A stretch of DNA of 64,000 nucleotides from Chitinophagaceae bacterium (lineage in GTDB: Bacteria > Bacteroidota > Bacteroidia > Chitinophagales > Chitinophagaceae). The notes under the pieces are model-generated. The model was given only the letters and a program-made list of their open reading frames with translations. It ran no database searches and was not told the origin of the DNA. Location: contig JADJFD010000001.1 in NCBI GenBank assembly GCA_016708765.1, forward strand, positions 62,001 through 126,000, given 5' to 3'. The position numbers were made by a program, and so were the translations under genes. Of this stretch, positions 26,471 to 35,823 are shown piece after piece; position 1 is the first letter of the stretch, and every line of letters starts with the position of its first letter.

Positions 26471-29287
26471 ATGTCCATTAACATGCGGAAGCTTGTTTTA
26501 TTTGTTTCAATACTTCATATTTCATTTATAGTTTTTGCCCAGCAATTTGGTGGCAATGCTCCTTCTACAAAGTGGAAACAGATCAATACCGATTCTGCCA
26601 GGATTATTTTTCCAATTGGATTGGATAGTCAGGCACAACGGGTGGCTTCAATAGTTCATTACCTTGCTGCTGAGAAACCAGTTTCTTTAGGCAAGCAGCT
26701 AAAAAAAATAAGTATTGTGCTGCAAAACCAAACAACAATTGCCAATGGTTATGCACAGTTAGGGCCTTTCCGAAGTGAATTTTTCATGACTCCCGATTTT
26801 AATAATTTCAATCAAGGTAGTATTGGTTGGTCAGATCAGTTGGCATTGCATGAATACCGCCACATACAACAGTTCAATAATTTTAATAACGGATTAAGTA
26901 AGTTGATGAAAGTGGTATCTGGTGAAGAAGGATATTCGTTAGCAATAAATGCAGCAATACCCGATTGGTTTTTTGAAGGTGATGCCGTTTATAACGAAAC
27001 AGTATTAACGAAGCAGGGAAGAGGAAAGCTTCCACTTTTTTTAAACGCATATCCATCATTATGGCAAGCAGGAAAAAAATATTCCTGGATGAAATTGAGA
27101 AACGGATCATTGAAGGATTATGTGCCCAATCATTATAATTTAGGATACCTGCTGGTAAATTATGGCAGAGAGAAATATGGCGATGATTTCTGGACCAAAG
27201 TAACTAGAGATGCAAGTGCATATAAAGGATTATTCTATCCTTTTCAGACCGCAATAAAAAAATATGCCGGAGTAGATTATAAAACTTTTAGAGAGCAGGC
27301 GTTTGAGTTTTATAAAAAGCAAACAGAAAGAATGGCACAAGTTAGAGATGAATATGTGCTGCCAGTTAAGAAATCGTATGTTTCAAATTATTATTTTCCT
27401 TACAGTGCAGGTGCTGATTCATTGATTTATTTGAAAACAAGCTATCGTCATCGGCCTGCATTTTATATAAAAGATGCAAAAGGCGAACATCGGTTGAAGA
27501 CAAGAGATATTGCCATTGACGAACAGTTCTCATATCGTAATGGAAAGATTGTTTATTCTGCTTATGAATCTGATGCCCGTTGGGGTTGGAAAGATTACAG
27601 TGTAATAAAGTTGCTGGATGTGCAAACAGGCAAACAACAAACGCTAACGCATAAAACGAAATACTTTACTCCAGATATTTCTGAAGATGGAAATTTAGTT
27701 GCTGCTGTACAGTTTGATGAGAATGGAAAATCTGAGCTACATATTCTTAACACAAACGGAGGGACAGTGCTTAACAAGATTCATTCTCCTGAGATTAATT
27801 TATTTACAGATCCAAAATTTCTGGATGATAAAACAATTATTTCTGCTGTACGATTGAAGGATGGCAGAATGTATCTTGCTAAATCCATATTACCTACGGG
27901 TGAAACATCTCAGCTTACTTCTCCTTCTTTTAATGTAATCGGTTATCCATGTATCAGTAATGGGATTGTTTATTACACAGCAAGCTATGCTGATAATGAT
28001 GATGTTTTTGCATTGCGAATGAGTAATGGTAAGATTTATAAAATCAGTGATGGACCATTGGGTAATTATAATGTCAACGTTGCTGGTGGAAAAATTACCT
28101 GGTCTTCTTTTACAGCCGAAGGCTATCAGTTGAAACAGATGGATGAGAAAGACATCAAATGGGTTGAAATAAGCAAGGCAGTCGCTACTACGTTAGCTGT
28201 AAAATTTCAAACGGATACTGAGGCATCTGTTGGTGATGTTTTAAGCGGTAAAGCATTGCAACGGCAGTTTGCAGTAAGTGATTATAAGAAAAGTACAAAG
28301 TTGATAAATCTTCATAGCTGGAGACCAAATTATTCTGATCCAATCTTTTCTTATTCCATTTATGGACAAAATGTATTGAATACATTGCAAACCGAATTTT
28401 ATTATCAATATAATCAAAATGAAAGAACAAATGCTGTTGGCGTAAATGCAGTGTACGGCGCATTGTTTCCTAACATTGTTCTTGGTACAGAATATACATT
28501 TGATAGAAGTACAGTGATTGGGAATAGGGTTCGGCAGTGGAGTCAGTTAGATTCTCGGATTGGCATAAGTATTCCTTTAAATTTTGCCAGCGGCCAAACT
28601 TTTAAAAACTTTAATCTTTCCAGTTATTATGTGCTACGCAATAATTTTAATAAAGGGTTTTATAAAGATTCTTTGGGAAACACCTCGTTCAGTTATTTGT
28701 TACACTCTATATCATGGTCGCAGCAGATACAAAGAGCCGTGCAACATATTTATCCAAGGGTTGCCTATTTTTTAAATGTAAATCATCGTCATGCAATAAC
28801 AAATGTAAAAGGATCACAGTTTATTGCAAATGGTTCGATTCATGTACCAGGATTTTTATCAACACATAATTTTATTTTTAACGGATCATTTCAAGAAAGA
28901 GACACTTTGTCTCAATTAGTGTTCTCCGATCGGTTTGCTTATTCAAGAGGATATGAGGGTAGATATTTTTCAAGAATGTGGCGGTTATCGGCGAATTATC
29001 ATTTGCCGCTATTGTATCCAGATTGGGGTTTTGGAAATATTTTGTACTTGCAACGTATAAGAGCCAATGCGTTTTATGATTTTACCAAAGTGTATTCTAT
29101 AGATAAATCGCAGACAAGGGACCAACGAAGTGCTGGCGGCGAAATATTTATTGATACCAAATGGTGGAATCAATATCCGTTGACTTTTGGATTCCGTGCA
29201 AGTTATCTACTCGACAGAGATCAGTTTGACGGTTATCAAGGAATGCGATATGAATTTGTATTGCCGGTAAGTTTAATACCTAGGTAA
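26471..29287 (+). CDS. Secreted HExxH-type protein with beta-propeller and outer-membrane barrel-like C-terminus
   Basis: This 938-residue protein has a signal peptide (to about residue 24, VFAQ). A zincin-like motif HEYRH sits at residues 127-131 in LALHEYRHIQQF, with PDWFFEGDAVYNE about 40 residues on as a candidate third zinc ligand. The middle region has repeated WD40/TolB-like propeller strands (SEDGNLVAAVQFDENGKSEL). The last 300 residues are rich in alternating aromatic strands and end in YEFVLPVSLIPR, suggesting a surface barrel. I infer an outer-membrane-associated peptidase-like protein. It follows the NtrY-like kinase gene by 53 bp. ATG at 26483 is an alternative start. Confidence 0.65.
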   Translation: MSINMRKLVLFVSILHISFIVFAQQFGGNAPSTKWKQINTDSARIIFPIGLDSQAQRVASIVHYLAAEKPVSLGKQLKKISIVLQNQTTIANGYAQLGPFRSEFFMTPDFNNFNQGSIGWSDQLALHEYRHIQQFNNFNNGLSKLMKVVSGEEGYSLAINAAIPDWFFEGDAVYNETVLTKQGRGKLPLFLNAYPSLWQAGKKYSWMKLRNGSLKDYVPNHYNLGYLLVNYGREKYGDDFWTKVTRDASAYKGLFYPFQTAIKKYAGVDYKTFREQAFEFYKKQTERMAQVRDEYVLPVKKSYVSNYYFPYSAGADSLIYLKTSYRHRPAFYIKDAKGEHRLKTRDIAIDEQFSYRNGKIVYSAYESDARWGWKDYSVIKLLDVQTGKQQTLTHKTKYFTPDISEDGNLVAAVQFDENGKSELHILNTNGGTVLNKIHSPEINLFTDPKFLDDKTIISAVRLKDGRMYLAKSILPTGETSQLTSPSFNVIGYPCISNGIVYYTASYADNDDVFALRMSNGKIYKISDGPLGNYNVNVAGGKITWSSFTAEGYQLKQMDEKDIKWVEISKAVATTLAVKFQTDTEASVGDVLSGKALQRQFAVSDYKKSTKLINLHSWRPNYSDPIFSYSIYGQNVLNTLQTEFYYQYNQNERTNAVGVNAVYGALFPNIVLGTEYTFDRSTVIGNRVRQWSQLDSRIGISIPLNFASGQTFKNFNLSSYYVLRNNFNKGFYKDSLGNTSFSYLLHSISWSQQIQRAVQHIYPRVAYFLNVNHRHAITNVKGSQFIANGSIHVPGFLSTHNFIFNGSFQERDTLSQLVFSDRFAYSRGYEGRYFSRMWRLSANYHLPLLYPDWGFGNILYLQRIRANAFYDFTKVYSIDKSQTRDQRSAGGEIFIDTKWWNQYPLTFGFRASYLLDRDQFDGYQGMRYEFVLPVSLIPR

Positions 29288-29309
29288 TTTCAAATTCATA
29301 TCTAGAAAA

Positions 29310-31925
29310 TTATAGAGAGGTTAAGCTGCCTTCTATTACTTTGATCTTTTCTTCCGCATCAGCTTTTTTCTTTCTTTCTATTTCTATGACTTCAGGTTTT
29401 GCATTTTGCACAAACTTTTCATTGCTGAGTTTTTTGTCAACGGAAATAAGAAAGCCTTTTAGGTAATCAAGGTCTTTTTGCAATTGTTGTTTTTGTGAAC
29501 TAGTGTCAAGTAAAGCCGTAGTTTCAATAAATATTTTATCTTTTTGTACAACAACCGTTATGCTATTCGGAATGTTATCCGATGTATAGCTTATAGATTC
29601 CGCATTTACTTGTTTCAATAATATACTTTCAATTGCTGTGTATACATTTTTATTTTCAGTTTGAATGTGTAAATTGATTGTGTCTTTTGGTTTTAATTGA
29701 TTCTTATTTCTTGCATCACGGATAGTTGTTATTACTTCTTTTAGGAAAGCAGCATCTGATAGAATAGTTGTTACTGTATTTTTTGTAGCAGGGTATTGCT
29801 TTACTGTCAAATCATCGGTTCTATCTTTTAGCTGATGATAAATTTCTTCGGTAACAAAAGGCATGAACGGATGTAGCAATTGCATTAATTCTTCAAAGAA
29901 GCCAATTGTTTTTTCATACACAGCTTTATCAATTGGTTGTTCAAAGCCCGGCTTTACCCATTCCAGATACCAGCTACAGAAATCATCCCAAATAAGTGAA
30001 TAAATAGTTTTTAACGCAGCACTTAAATTAAAGTCTTTGAATTGTGAATCAAGTTCTGCTCTTACTTCACTCAGTCTGTTTTCAAACCATTCTGTAGCAA
30101 AATTTGACTCTATTGAATTATCTAAATCATTCTGACGACCTTCCCACATTTTTATCAACTTCAACGCATTCCACATTTTATTGATAAAGAATCTGCCTTG
30201 CTCATTTCCTGCCTGATCCCACATCAAATCATTTCCTGCCGGAGAAGAAATCATAATACCAAAGCGAACAGCATCTGCACCATCTTTCTCAATCATTTCA
30301 ATAAGATCCGGTGAGTTGCCAAGGCTCTTACTCATTTTTCTTCCCTGCTTGTCTCTAACGATTCCGGTAAAGTAAACTTCATTAAAAGGTTTTTCGCCTT
30401 TGTATTCAAAGCCTGCCATTATCATTCTGGCCACCCAGAAGAAAATAATCTCTGGGGCGGTTACTAATGTATTGGTAGGATAGTAGTAGTTAACTTCTTT
30501 ATTGTTAGGATTACTATAGCCTTTAAATACTTCAAAAGGCCAGAGCCAACTAGAGAACCAGGTGTCCAGACAGTCTTCGTCTTGTTTTAAATCAGCATTT
30601 GCAATTGAAAATTGCTCATTGAACATTTTCTTTGCTTGTTCTTCTGTTGCTGCAACAACAAATCTTCCTTCGTTATCATACCATGCTGGTATTCTATGGC
30701 CCCACCAAAGTTGGCGGCTAATACACCAGTCTTTAATATTTTCCATCCAATGGCGATATAAGTTTTTAAACTTAGCAGGATAGAATTTTACTTCATCGTC
30801 AATAACCGATGATAGGGCAGGGCCGGATATTTTTTTCATATCAACCCACCATTGTAATGATAATCTTGGCTCTACTACTTCGTTTGTTCTTTCAGAGTAA
30901 CCAACTTCACTGGTATAATCTTCTGTCTTTAATAAGAACCCTTTTTCTTCTAATTCAATGGCAATTTTCTTTCTTGCTGCAAAACGATCTTCGCCAACAT
31001 ATATCTGTGCTTCGGCATTCAAAGTGCCATCTTCATTAAAAATATCTACAACTTCAAGATTATGCTTTTGCCCAAGTTGGTTATCATTCATGTCATGAGC
31101 AGGCGTTACTTTCAATGCCCCTGTTCCAAAATCCATTGTTACATAGTCGTCCGTAATAATTGGAATTCTTCGGTTTATTAATGGAACAAAAGCAAATTTT
31201 CCATGAAGGTGTTTGTACCTGTCGTCATCAGGATGTACACAAATGGCAGTATCACCCATTATTGTTTCGGGTCTTACTGTTGCAATAGTGATGTACTCTT
31301 CTTTGTCAATATCTAGTTTATATTTTAAGTGATACAGTTTTTGCTGTGTTTCTTTTCTGATGACTTCTTCATCACTCAACGCTGTCTTTGCTTTTACATC
31401 CCAGTTTATCATCCTTTTGCCACGGTAGATGAAACCCTTATTATGTAAATCGATAAAGACATTAATAACGGATTGGTAATAATCAGGGTCCATGGTGAAA
31501 CTGGTACGATCCCAGTCAAGGCTGCAACCCATTTTCTTTAACTGCTGGAGAATAATACCACCATATTTCTCTTTCCATTCCCAGGCATACTTTAGAAAGT
31601 CTTCACGGCTAAGTGATGATTTGGCAATTCCTTTTTCTCGAAGCATTTGAACCACTTTTGCTTCGGTTGCAATAGAAGCATGGTCTGTTCCGGGAACCCA
31701 ACAGGCATTTTTGCCCTGCATTCTTGCACGGCGGATAAGTATATCTTGAATTGTATTATTAAGGCAATGCCCCATATGCAACACACCTGTTACATTGGGA
31801 GGTGGGATTACTATTGTGTAAGGCTCTCGGTCGTCAGGTTCACTATGAAAATAATTTTTATCAAGCCAATGTTGATACCATTTTTGTTCTGCAGATTGAT
31901 GATCGAAGTTTTTGCTCAGTTCCAT
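29310..31925 (-). CDS. valS: Valyl-tRNA synthetase
   Basis: ValRS charges tRNA-Val and edits Thr. The 871-residue length (from the ATG at 31923-31925; an ATG six bases upstream is equally in frame) is normal. Motifs are PPPNVTGVLHMGHCLN (HIGH variant HMGH), CWVPGTDHASIATE, an editing (CP1) domain with ATVRPETIMGDTA, and RKMSKSLGNSPD (KMSKS). The anticodon-binding and C-terminal coiled-coil parts (LQKDLDYLKGFLISVDKKL) are present, so the protein is complete. It stands alone. Confidence 0.96.
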   Translation of the reverse strand: MELSKNFDHQSAEQKWYQHWLDKNYFHSEPDDREPYTIVIPPPNVTGVLHMGHCLNNTIQDILIRRARMQGKNACWVPGTDHASIATEAKVVQMLREKGIAKSSLSREDFLKYAWEWKEKYGGIILQQLKKMGCSLDWDRTSFTMDPDYYQSVINVFIDLHNKGFIYRGKRMINWDVKAKTALSDEEVIRKETQQKLYHLKYKLDIDKEEYITIATVRPETIMGDTAICVHPDDDRYKHLHGKFAFVPLINRRIPIITDDYVTMDFGTGALKVTPAHDMNDNQLGQKHNLEVVDIFNEDGTLNAEAQIYVGEDRFAARKKIAIELEEKGFLLKTEDYTSEVGYSERTNEVVEPRLSLQWWVDMKKISGPALSSVIDDEVKFYPAKFKNLYRHWMENIKDWCISRQLWWGHRIPAWYDNEGRFVVAATEEQAKKMFNEQFSIANADLKQDEDCLDTWFSSWLWPFEVFKGYSNPNNKEVNYYYPTNTLVTAPEIIFFWVARMIMAGFEYKGEKPFNEVYFTGIVRDKQGRKMSKSLGNSPDLIEMIEKDGADAVRFGIMISSPAGNDLMWDQAGNEQGRFFINKMWNALKLIKMWEGRQNDLDNSIESNFATEWFENRLSEVRAELDSQFKDFNLSAALKTIYSLIWDDFCSWYLEWVKPGFEQPIDKAVYEKTIGFFEELMQLLHPFMPFVTEEIYHQLKDRTDDLTVKQYPATKNTVTTILSDAAFLKEVITTIRDARNKNQLKPKDTINLHIQTENKNVYTAIESILLKQVNAESISYTSDNIPNSITVVVQKDKIFIETTALLDTSSQKQQLQKDLDYLKGFLISVDKKLSNEKFVQNAKPEVIEIERKKKADAEEKIKVIEGSLTSL

Positions 31926-32045
31926 ACCCATTCACTTGCCGCTTTATTTTTGAATCAGATAAAGCCAGATTCAATACAGCTAAGGCCGCAAATTTACCGG
32001 GTTTTCTGTAGATGACGAAACGGCTGATTGATACATTTCTAAAGA

Positions 32046-32471
32046 TTAATCAACGTCTGGCATAAGCTTCTTTACTTCTTCGCAGATGTAATTATTGCCA
32101 TTATAGACTTCAAGTATTCCTTTAGTAATTTCTTTAAAAGAAGAGGTTTTTGTAAAATAACCTTTTGCGCCAAGTTCCAGCATTCGCATTGCATATTTAG
32201 GGTGGTTATTTACTGACAGACCAATTATTTTTACTGATGGATGATTTTTTACAATTTCGGTTGTAACAGCAAATCCATTTGTTGGTGACATATTGATATC
32301 AACTATCAATATATCCGGGTTTAATTCTTTCGTTTTTTGAATTGCTTCGGCTCCAGATTCACAATCGGCTAATATCTTAAAAAGAGGATTCTTTTGAAGT
32401 AGATCTACCCATAGTTGTCTTACTAATTTATGATCATCCACAAGAATGATGCTGATTGAGATGCTACTCAT
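32046..32471 (-). CDS. Stand-alone receiver-domain response regulator
   Basis: This is a 141-residue protein made only of a CheY-like receiver domain of NarL type. Asp12/Asp13 form the acidic pocket, Asp58 (LIVDINMSP) is the phosphorylation site, Ser86 lies in GLSV and Lys108 in YFTKTSS. No LuxR-type DNA-binding domain follows; the frame stops after LMPDVD. Output is therefore probably through protein partners. Two orphan kinases lie in this window. Upstream is a cluster of palindromes (32609-32690). Confidence 0.85.
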   Translation of the reverse strand: MSSISISIILVDDHKLVRQLWVDLLQKNPLFKILADCESGAEAIQKTKELNPDILIVDINMSPTNGFAVTTEIVKNHPSVKIIGLSVNNHPKYAMRMLELGAKGYFTKTSSFKEITKGILEVYNGNNYICEEVKKLMPDVD

Positions 32472-32608
32472 AATTTAAGCCTCTGCTTTGATTTTTGAAT
32501 TACTCTTTTCTAAAAATTGATTTCATTTAACTTCGAATTAAATGTCAAGTGGGTCTAAAACAGAATAAAAGATTGGAAGTATTTGGTTTTCAGAGGGTAG
32601 ACTTAGAC

Positions 32609-32690
32609 AGTAATAATACTTAAAATCTAAAGTATTATTACTTGGCTATATTGCCAAGTAATAATACCAAAAATTTATAGTAATAATACT
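32609..32690. promoter_or_regulatory. Four-copy AGTAATAATACT palindrome cluster
   Basis: The 12-mer AGTAATAATACT occurs at 32609-32620 and 32679-32690. An inverted form AGTATTATTACT lies at 32631-32642 and a near-copy at 32657-32668. Copy 1 and copy 2 make a perfect 13-bp inverted repeat. Copy 2 and copy 3 extend to a perfect 15-bp one (GTATTATTACTTGGC / GCCAAGTAATAATAC). Copy 2 cannot pair with both at once. The cluster lies in the 331-bp gap between the divergent receiver and esterase genes. Repeated operators or switching RNA stems are possible. Confidence 0.6.
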
Positions 32691-32802
32691 AAACACTTAG
32701 TGAAACCTAAATTCAGCCGACCTAGAAATATGATATTAACCACTATATTCGCAAAACCTTGCCGTGAAATGGTTATGGTTAGTAAAATTCAAAAGAATAC
32801 AT

Positions 32803-33534
32803 ATGAAAAGAGAGTTAACATCTTGGTTTAGCCCATCCTTAAATAAAGAAATGCCAATTGCGGCATATGGTGATTACGGGTTTGCCCTTTTGCTAGTGCC
32901 TACTGCAGCGGCAGATTATCTTGAGTATGAACGTTTTCAGTTGATGGATTGCCTCGCTCCATTTATCGATAGTGGAAAAGTAAAAGTCTTTTCAATCGAT
33001 AGTATTAATAATGAAAGCTGGTTAAATAATGAAATGGATCCTAAGCATAAATCGATGCGTCAACAGGCATGGAATAGCTATGTTTTTAATGAGGTAATTC
33101 CATTTATCCGTACTAACACAAGCCAGGAAACGCCAATTATAACTTGCGGTGCTTCATTTGGAGCCTTGCATAGTATGAATCTCTTTTTGAAAAGACCTGA
33201 TTTGATAAATGGAGTAATTGCCATGAGTGGTGTGTATGATTTGTCAGAATATACCAAAGGATATTTTGATGATGATGCTTATTTCAATAGTCCGTGGCAT
33301 TACATGCAAAATCTAACAGATCATAATGTACTAGAGGAAATCAGAAAGAGTAAGCATATCCATATTCTGACTGGAAGTGGTAATTATGAAGACCCTGCTG
33401 CAAGCGGCAAATTTGCAAAAGTGCTGTACGACAAAGGCATCTGGTATGAGTTGGATATTTGGGGAGAGGATTGGCCCCATGACTGGAACACTTGGAGAGA
33501 AATGCTGCCTAAATATCTTGAAACAAAGTTCTGA
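32803..33534 (+). CDS. Alpha/beta-hydrolase fold esterase
   Basis: This is an alpha/beta-hydrolase of the esterase-D type with 243 residues from ATG 32803 (a GTG 39 bp upstream is in frame). The nucleophile elbow reads CGASFGALHSM (GxSxG, Ser). DNVLEE-like acids follow, and the C-terminal His lies in GEDWPHDWNTWREML. It has no signal peptide. YDKGIWYELDIWGED matches esterase-family proteins of about this length. Known relatives include esterases acting on short acyl or carbohydrate esters. The substrate is unknown. Confidence 0.8.
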   Translation: MKRELTSWFSPSLNKEMPIAAYGDYGFALLLVPTAAADYLEYERFQLMDCLAPFIDSGKVKVFSIDSINNESWLNNEMDPKHKSMRQQAWNSYVFNEVIPFIRTNTSQETPIITCGASFGALHSMNLFLKRPDLINGVIAMSGVYDLSEYTKGYFDDDAYFNSPWHYMQNLTDHNVLEEIRKSKHIHILTGSGNYEDPAASGKFAKVLYDKGIWYELDIWGEDWPHDWNTWREMLPKYLETKF

Positions 33535-33540
33535 TTTTAA

Positions 33541-34191
33541 TTAACCCAGTATTAAATCGTTCAGTTGACTGATAAAGTCTTCTCGGTTAATCATCCTTGC
33601 GCCGAAGGTTTCAAGGTATTCTGTGTACACCTGGCAATCAATTAAGGCAACGCCATCATCTTTTAGAAACTGCACATATCGGATGAAAGCATAACGGGAT
33701 GCATTACTGACCTTGCTAAACATACTTTCTCCAAAGAAGACTTTTTCCAAACGGATGCCATAAAGGCCGCCGACTAATTTATCATCTTTCCATACCTCAG
33801 CACTGTGTGCATAGCCGAGATCATGTAAACGGCAATAAGCCCTTTCCACTTCATTCGTAATCCATGTGCCTTCTTGCCCGGGGCGTTTTATTTCTTTGCA
33901 GTGATTTATTACATCCTTAAACGCCTTATTCATGGTAAATTCAAATTCACCTTTTTTCAATAATGGTTTAATCCCCTTATTGATCTTTAATTCTTCGGGT
34001 ATTAATACAAACCGTGGATTGGGGCTCCACCATAAAATGTCTTCGCCTTCATACCAAGGAAAGATTCCACTTTTATACGCCAATAGTAAACGTTCGGTAG
34101 AAAGGTCGCCACCTAATGCCAAAAGGCCATCTGGTTCTGCAAATTGAACTGGTGGAAATTTTAATTCTGCATCTAGGGCAAATAAAGGCAT
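33541..34191 (-). CDS. aat: Leucyl/phenylalanyl-tRNA-protein transferase
   Basis: Aat attaches Leu or Phe to proteins with N-terminal Lys or Arg, making them ClpS-ClpAP substrates. The 216-residue protein has the family pattern FPWYEGEDILWWSPNPRFVL, then EGTWITNEVERAYCRLHDLGYAHSAEVW and GLYGIRLEKVFFGESMFS. It lies 15 bp after clpS on the same strand, so tagging enzyme and adaptor are made together. Confidence 0.94.
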   Translation of the reverse strand: MPLFALDAELKFPPVQFAEPDGLLALGGDLSTERLLLAYKSGIFPWYEGEDILWWSPNPRFVLIPEELKINKGIKPLLKKGEFEFTMNKAFKDVINHCKEIKRPGQEGTWITNEVERAYCRLHDLGYAHSAEVWKDDKLVGGLYGIRLEKVFFGESMFSKVSNASRYAFIRYVQFLKDDGVALIDCQVYTEYLETFGARMINREDFISQLNDLILG

Positions 34192-34206
34192 TGGTAAAAA
34201 TGTAGA

Positions 34207-34509
34207 TTATCCTGCCAGCACTTCTACAGTGGCATTGATTCCTCTTTCTGTAATAGCATCGCATAATGGTTTTAAGTCATCATAAGAACCATTTTTTACA
34301 GCATACTTTCCATTTTGATGAATGATGAGGGAACATTGTTCTGCCTGTTCAAAAGAATGGCCACAAATTTCTATCAATGTTTCAATCACCCATTCAAAAG
34401 TATTTATTTCATCATTCCATACAACAAGATGACATGGGTCTTCTGTTGAAGTAAGGACATCCAGATCAACCTCTTCATCGGTGTTTGTATTATATGTTGC
34501 ATTTGTCAT
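34207..34509 (-). CDS. clpS: ATP-dependent Clp protease adaptor ClpS
   Basis: ClpS binds N-degron residues and hands the protein to ClpA. From the ATG at 34507-34509 it has 100 residues. The conserved binding-pocket stretch reads VVWNDEINTFEWVIETLIEI, then CGHSFEQAEQCSLIIHQNGK. The N-terminal 25 residues are a flexible acidic lead as usual. It is followed by aat on the same strand. A TTG start nine bases upstream is in frame but unlikely. Confidence 0.94.
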   Translation of the reverse strand: MTNATYNTNTDEEVDLDVLTSTEDPCHLVVWNDEINTFEWVIETLIEICGHSFEQAEQCSLIIHQNGKYAVKNGSYDDLKPLCDAITERGINATVEVLAG

Positions 34510-34666
34510 TGGGAGCAAAAATAAAAAATAATTATCAGAATAAATGAAATTACCCGGTTTCAGGATCTTGCAATCGGGAAAAATAAGAATTTAGGTGGCT
34601 AATTTTACTATATTATTTAAAGTTCAGACTATTATCTTTGCCGCTCTTAAAAAGAAGATACCCATT

Positions 34667-35128
34667 ATGGCTTTATTAGAAAAAAAAGTGGAAGTAAAAT
34701 TATCCGTTTTGCCCAATGCAGGAAAAGGTCTATTTGCAAAAGAGTTTATTCCCAAAAACACAAGAATTGTAGAATACAAGGGTAAAGTAACCAGTTGGAA
34801 AGAAGTTGATGATAATGATGGTAATAATGGTTATATCTATTATGTAAAACGTCATCATGTAATAGACGCAAGTCGCCACCCTTCGGCATTGGCCAGGTAT
34901 GCAAATGATGCAAAAGGATTACAAAGAGTAAAAGGCATCAGGAATAATTCTGAATATGTAGAAGATGGAGTCAGGGTTTTTATCGAAGCCAAAAGAGATA
35001 TTCCTGCCGGCGAGGAAATACTGGTAGAGTATGGTAAAGAATATTGGGATGTTATCCGTCATAATCATAAAGTAGAGGAAGACCGAAAAAGACTTCAAGA
35101 ACAAAAAAAGAAAAGTATTCCAGGTTAA
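34667..35128 (+). CDS. SET-domain lysine methyltransferase-like protein
   Basis: This small SET-domain protein has 153 residues from the ATG at 34667. A longer frame upstream has no natural start. Motifs are VLPNAGKGLFAKEFIPKNTR (SET start), ALARYANDAKGLQRV with RNNSEYV (NHS-like pseudoknot part), and EEILVEYGKEYW (the GEEL-x-x-Y pattern). The Tyr of the SAM/lysine channel is present. The C-terminus is a charged Lys-rich tail. Substrates of bacterial SET proteins are mostly unknown. The end overlaps the convergent YgjV-GNAT gene by 4 bp. Confidence 0.85.
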   Translation: MALLEKKVEVKLSVLPNAGKGLFAKEFIPKNTRIVEYKGKVTSWKEVDDNDGNNGYIYYVKRHHVIDASRHPSALARYANDAKGLQRVKGIRNNSEYVEDGVRVFIEAKRDIPAGEEILVEYGKEYWDVIRHNHKVEEDRKRLQEQKKKSIPG

Positions 35129-35763
35129 TCAGCAAGATTTTTAGTCATGCATTCATGGCCATTTATCATTTCTTTTTTAAACCCCATTTTAAATAGAAAC
35201 TTCTTATGTTGCTTATTGGCAACAACAGTGTAGTATATCTTCTGCACACCTTTTGAAAGCAGAAATTGTTTTTCCTTTTCAAAAATGAATCTACCGACCT
35301 TATAGTCACGGTATTTTGCTACTGTATAATTAAGTATCACTTCTGCTGTGCCATCATCCGAAAGTTTTGTACTGAAAGTATTGGCAATAACAAGATCTCT
35401 TAACACTACAAAGTTTAACTTGTCTTCCAGTTGCTCTCTTTTAAATTCAGGAAAATATACAGCAATATCCTGCTGATAGAATTCGAGAAACTTTTCTATA
35501 ATTACTCCGCCGTTTTTGAATTCCAACAGTTCAAAAAGCTCCTTACGCCTGTATAGGCGAAACAAAAACCATACATTGATGCAAAGTAAAAGTACATTGG
35601 TAAGTATTACTGGCACGGCATTTAAAACAATACCATAGGTAATAAAAGAAACATTTCCAGCAGTGTTCAGCCAACGGAACTTAATAGCATTACTGATTAG
35701 CAGTCCTAATGCTAAAAAAAAGGTAGCTAAATAGCCAAACCATGGAGCTAGTTCTTGTAACAT
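35125..35763 (-). CDS. YgjV-like membrane domain fused to a GNAT-like domain
   Basis: This 212-residue protein has three to four hydrophobic spans in the first 75 residues (WFGYLATFFLALGLLISN, then AGNVSFITYGIVLNAVPVIL and NVLLLCINVWFLFRLY), matching the YgjV family. The rest is soluble and looks acetyltransferase-like: AEVILNYTVAKYRDYKVGRF resembles strand-4 and the acetyl-CoA loop (RDYKVGR), and KIYYTVVANKQHKKFLFKMGF resembles the final motif. It would be an acetyltransferase at the inner membrane. The target is unknown. Confidence 0.65.
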   Translation of the reverse strand: MLQELAPWFGYLATFFLALGLLISNAIKFRWLNTAGNVSFITYGIVLNAVPVILTNVLLLCINVWFLFRLYRRKELFELLEFKNGGVIIEKFLEFYQQDIAVYFPEFKREQLEDKLNFVVLRDLVIANTFSTKLSDDGTAEVILNYTVAKYRDYKVGRFIFEKEKQFLLSKGVQKIYYTVVANKQHKKFLFKMGFKKEMINGHECMTKNLAD

Positions 35764-35823
35764 GATGCAATGTTACAAACTGAATCAGAAAGTACCGTGT
35801 TTATATAATAATTATAATAGAAG

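Noticed and set aside
32046..32471. Truncated LuxR-type regulator
   Set aside because: The frame ends in a normal stop after a complete receiver fold, with no remnant of a DNA-binding domain downstream, so it is read as a receiver-only protein.
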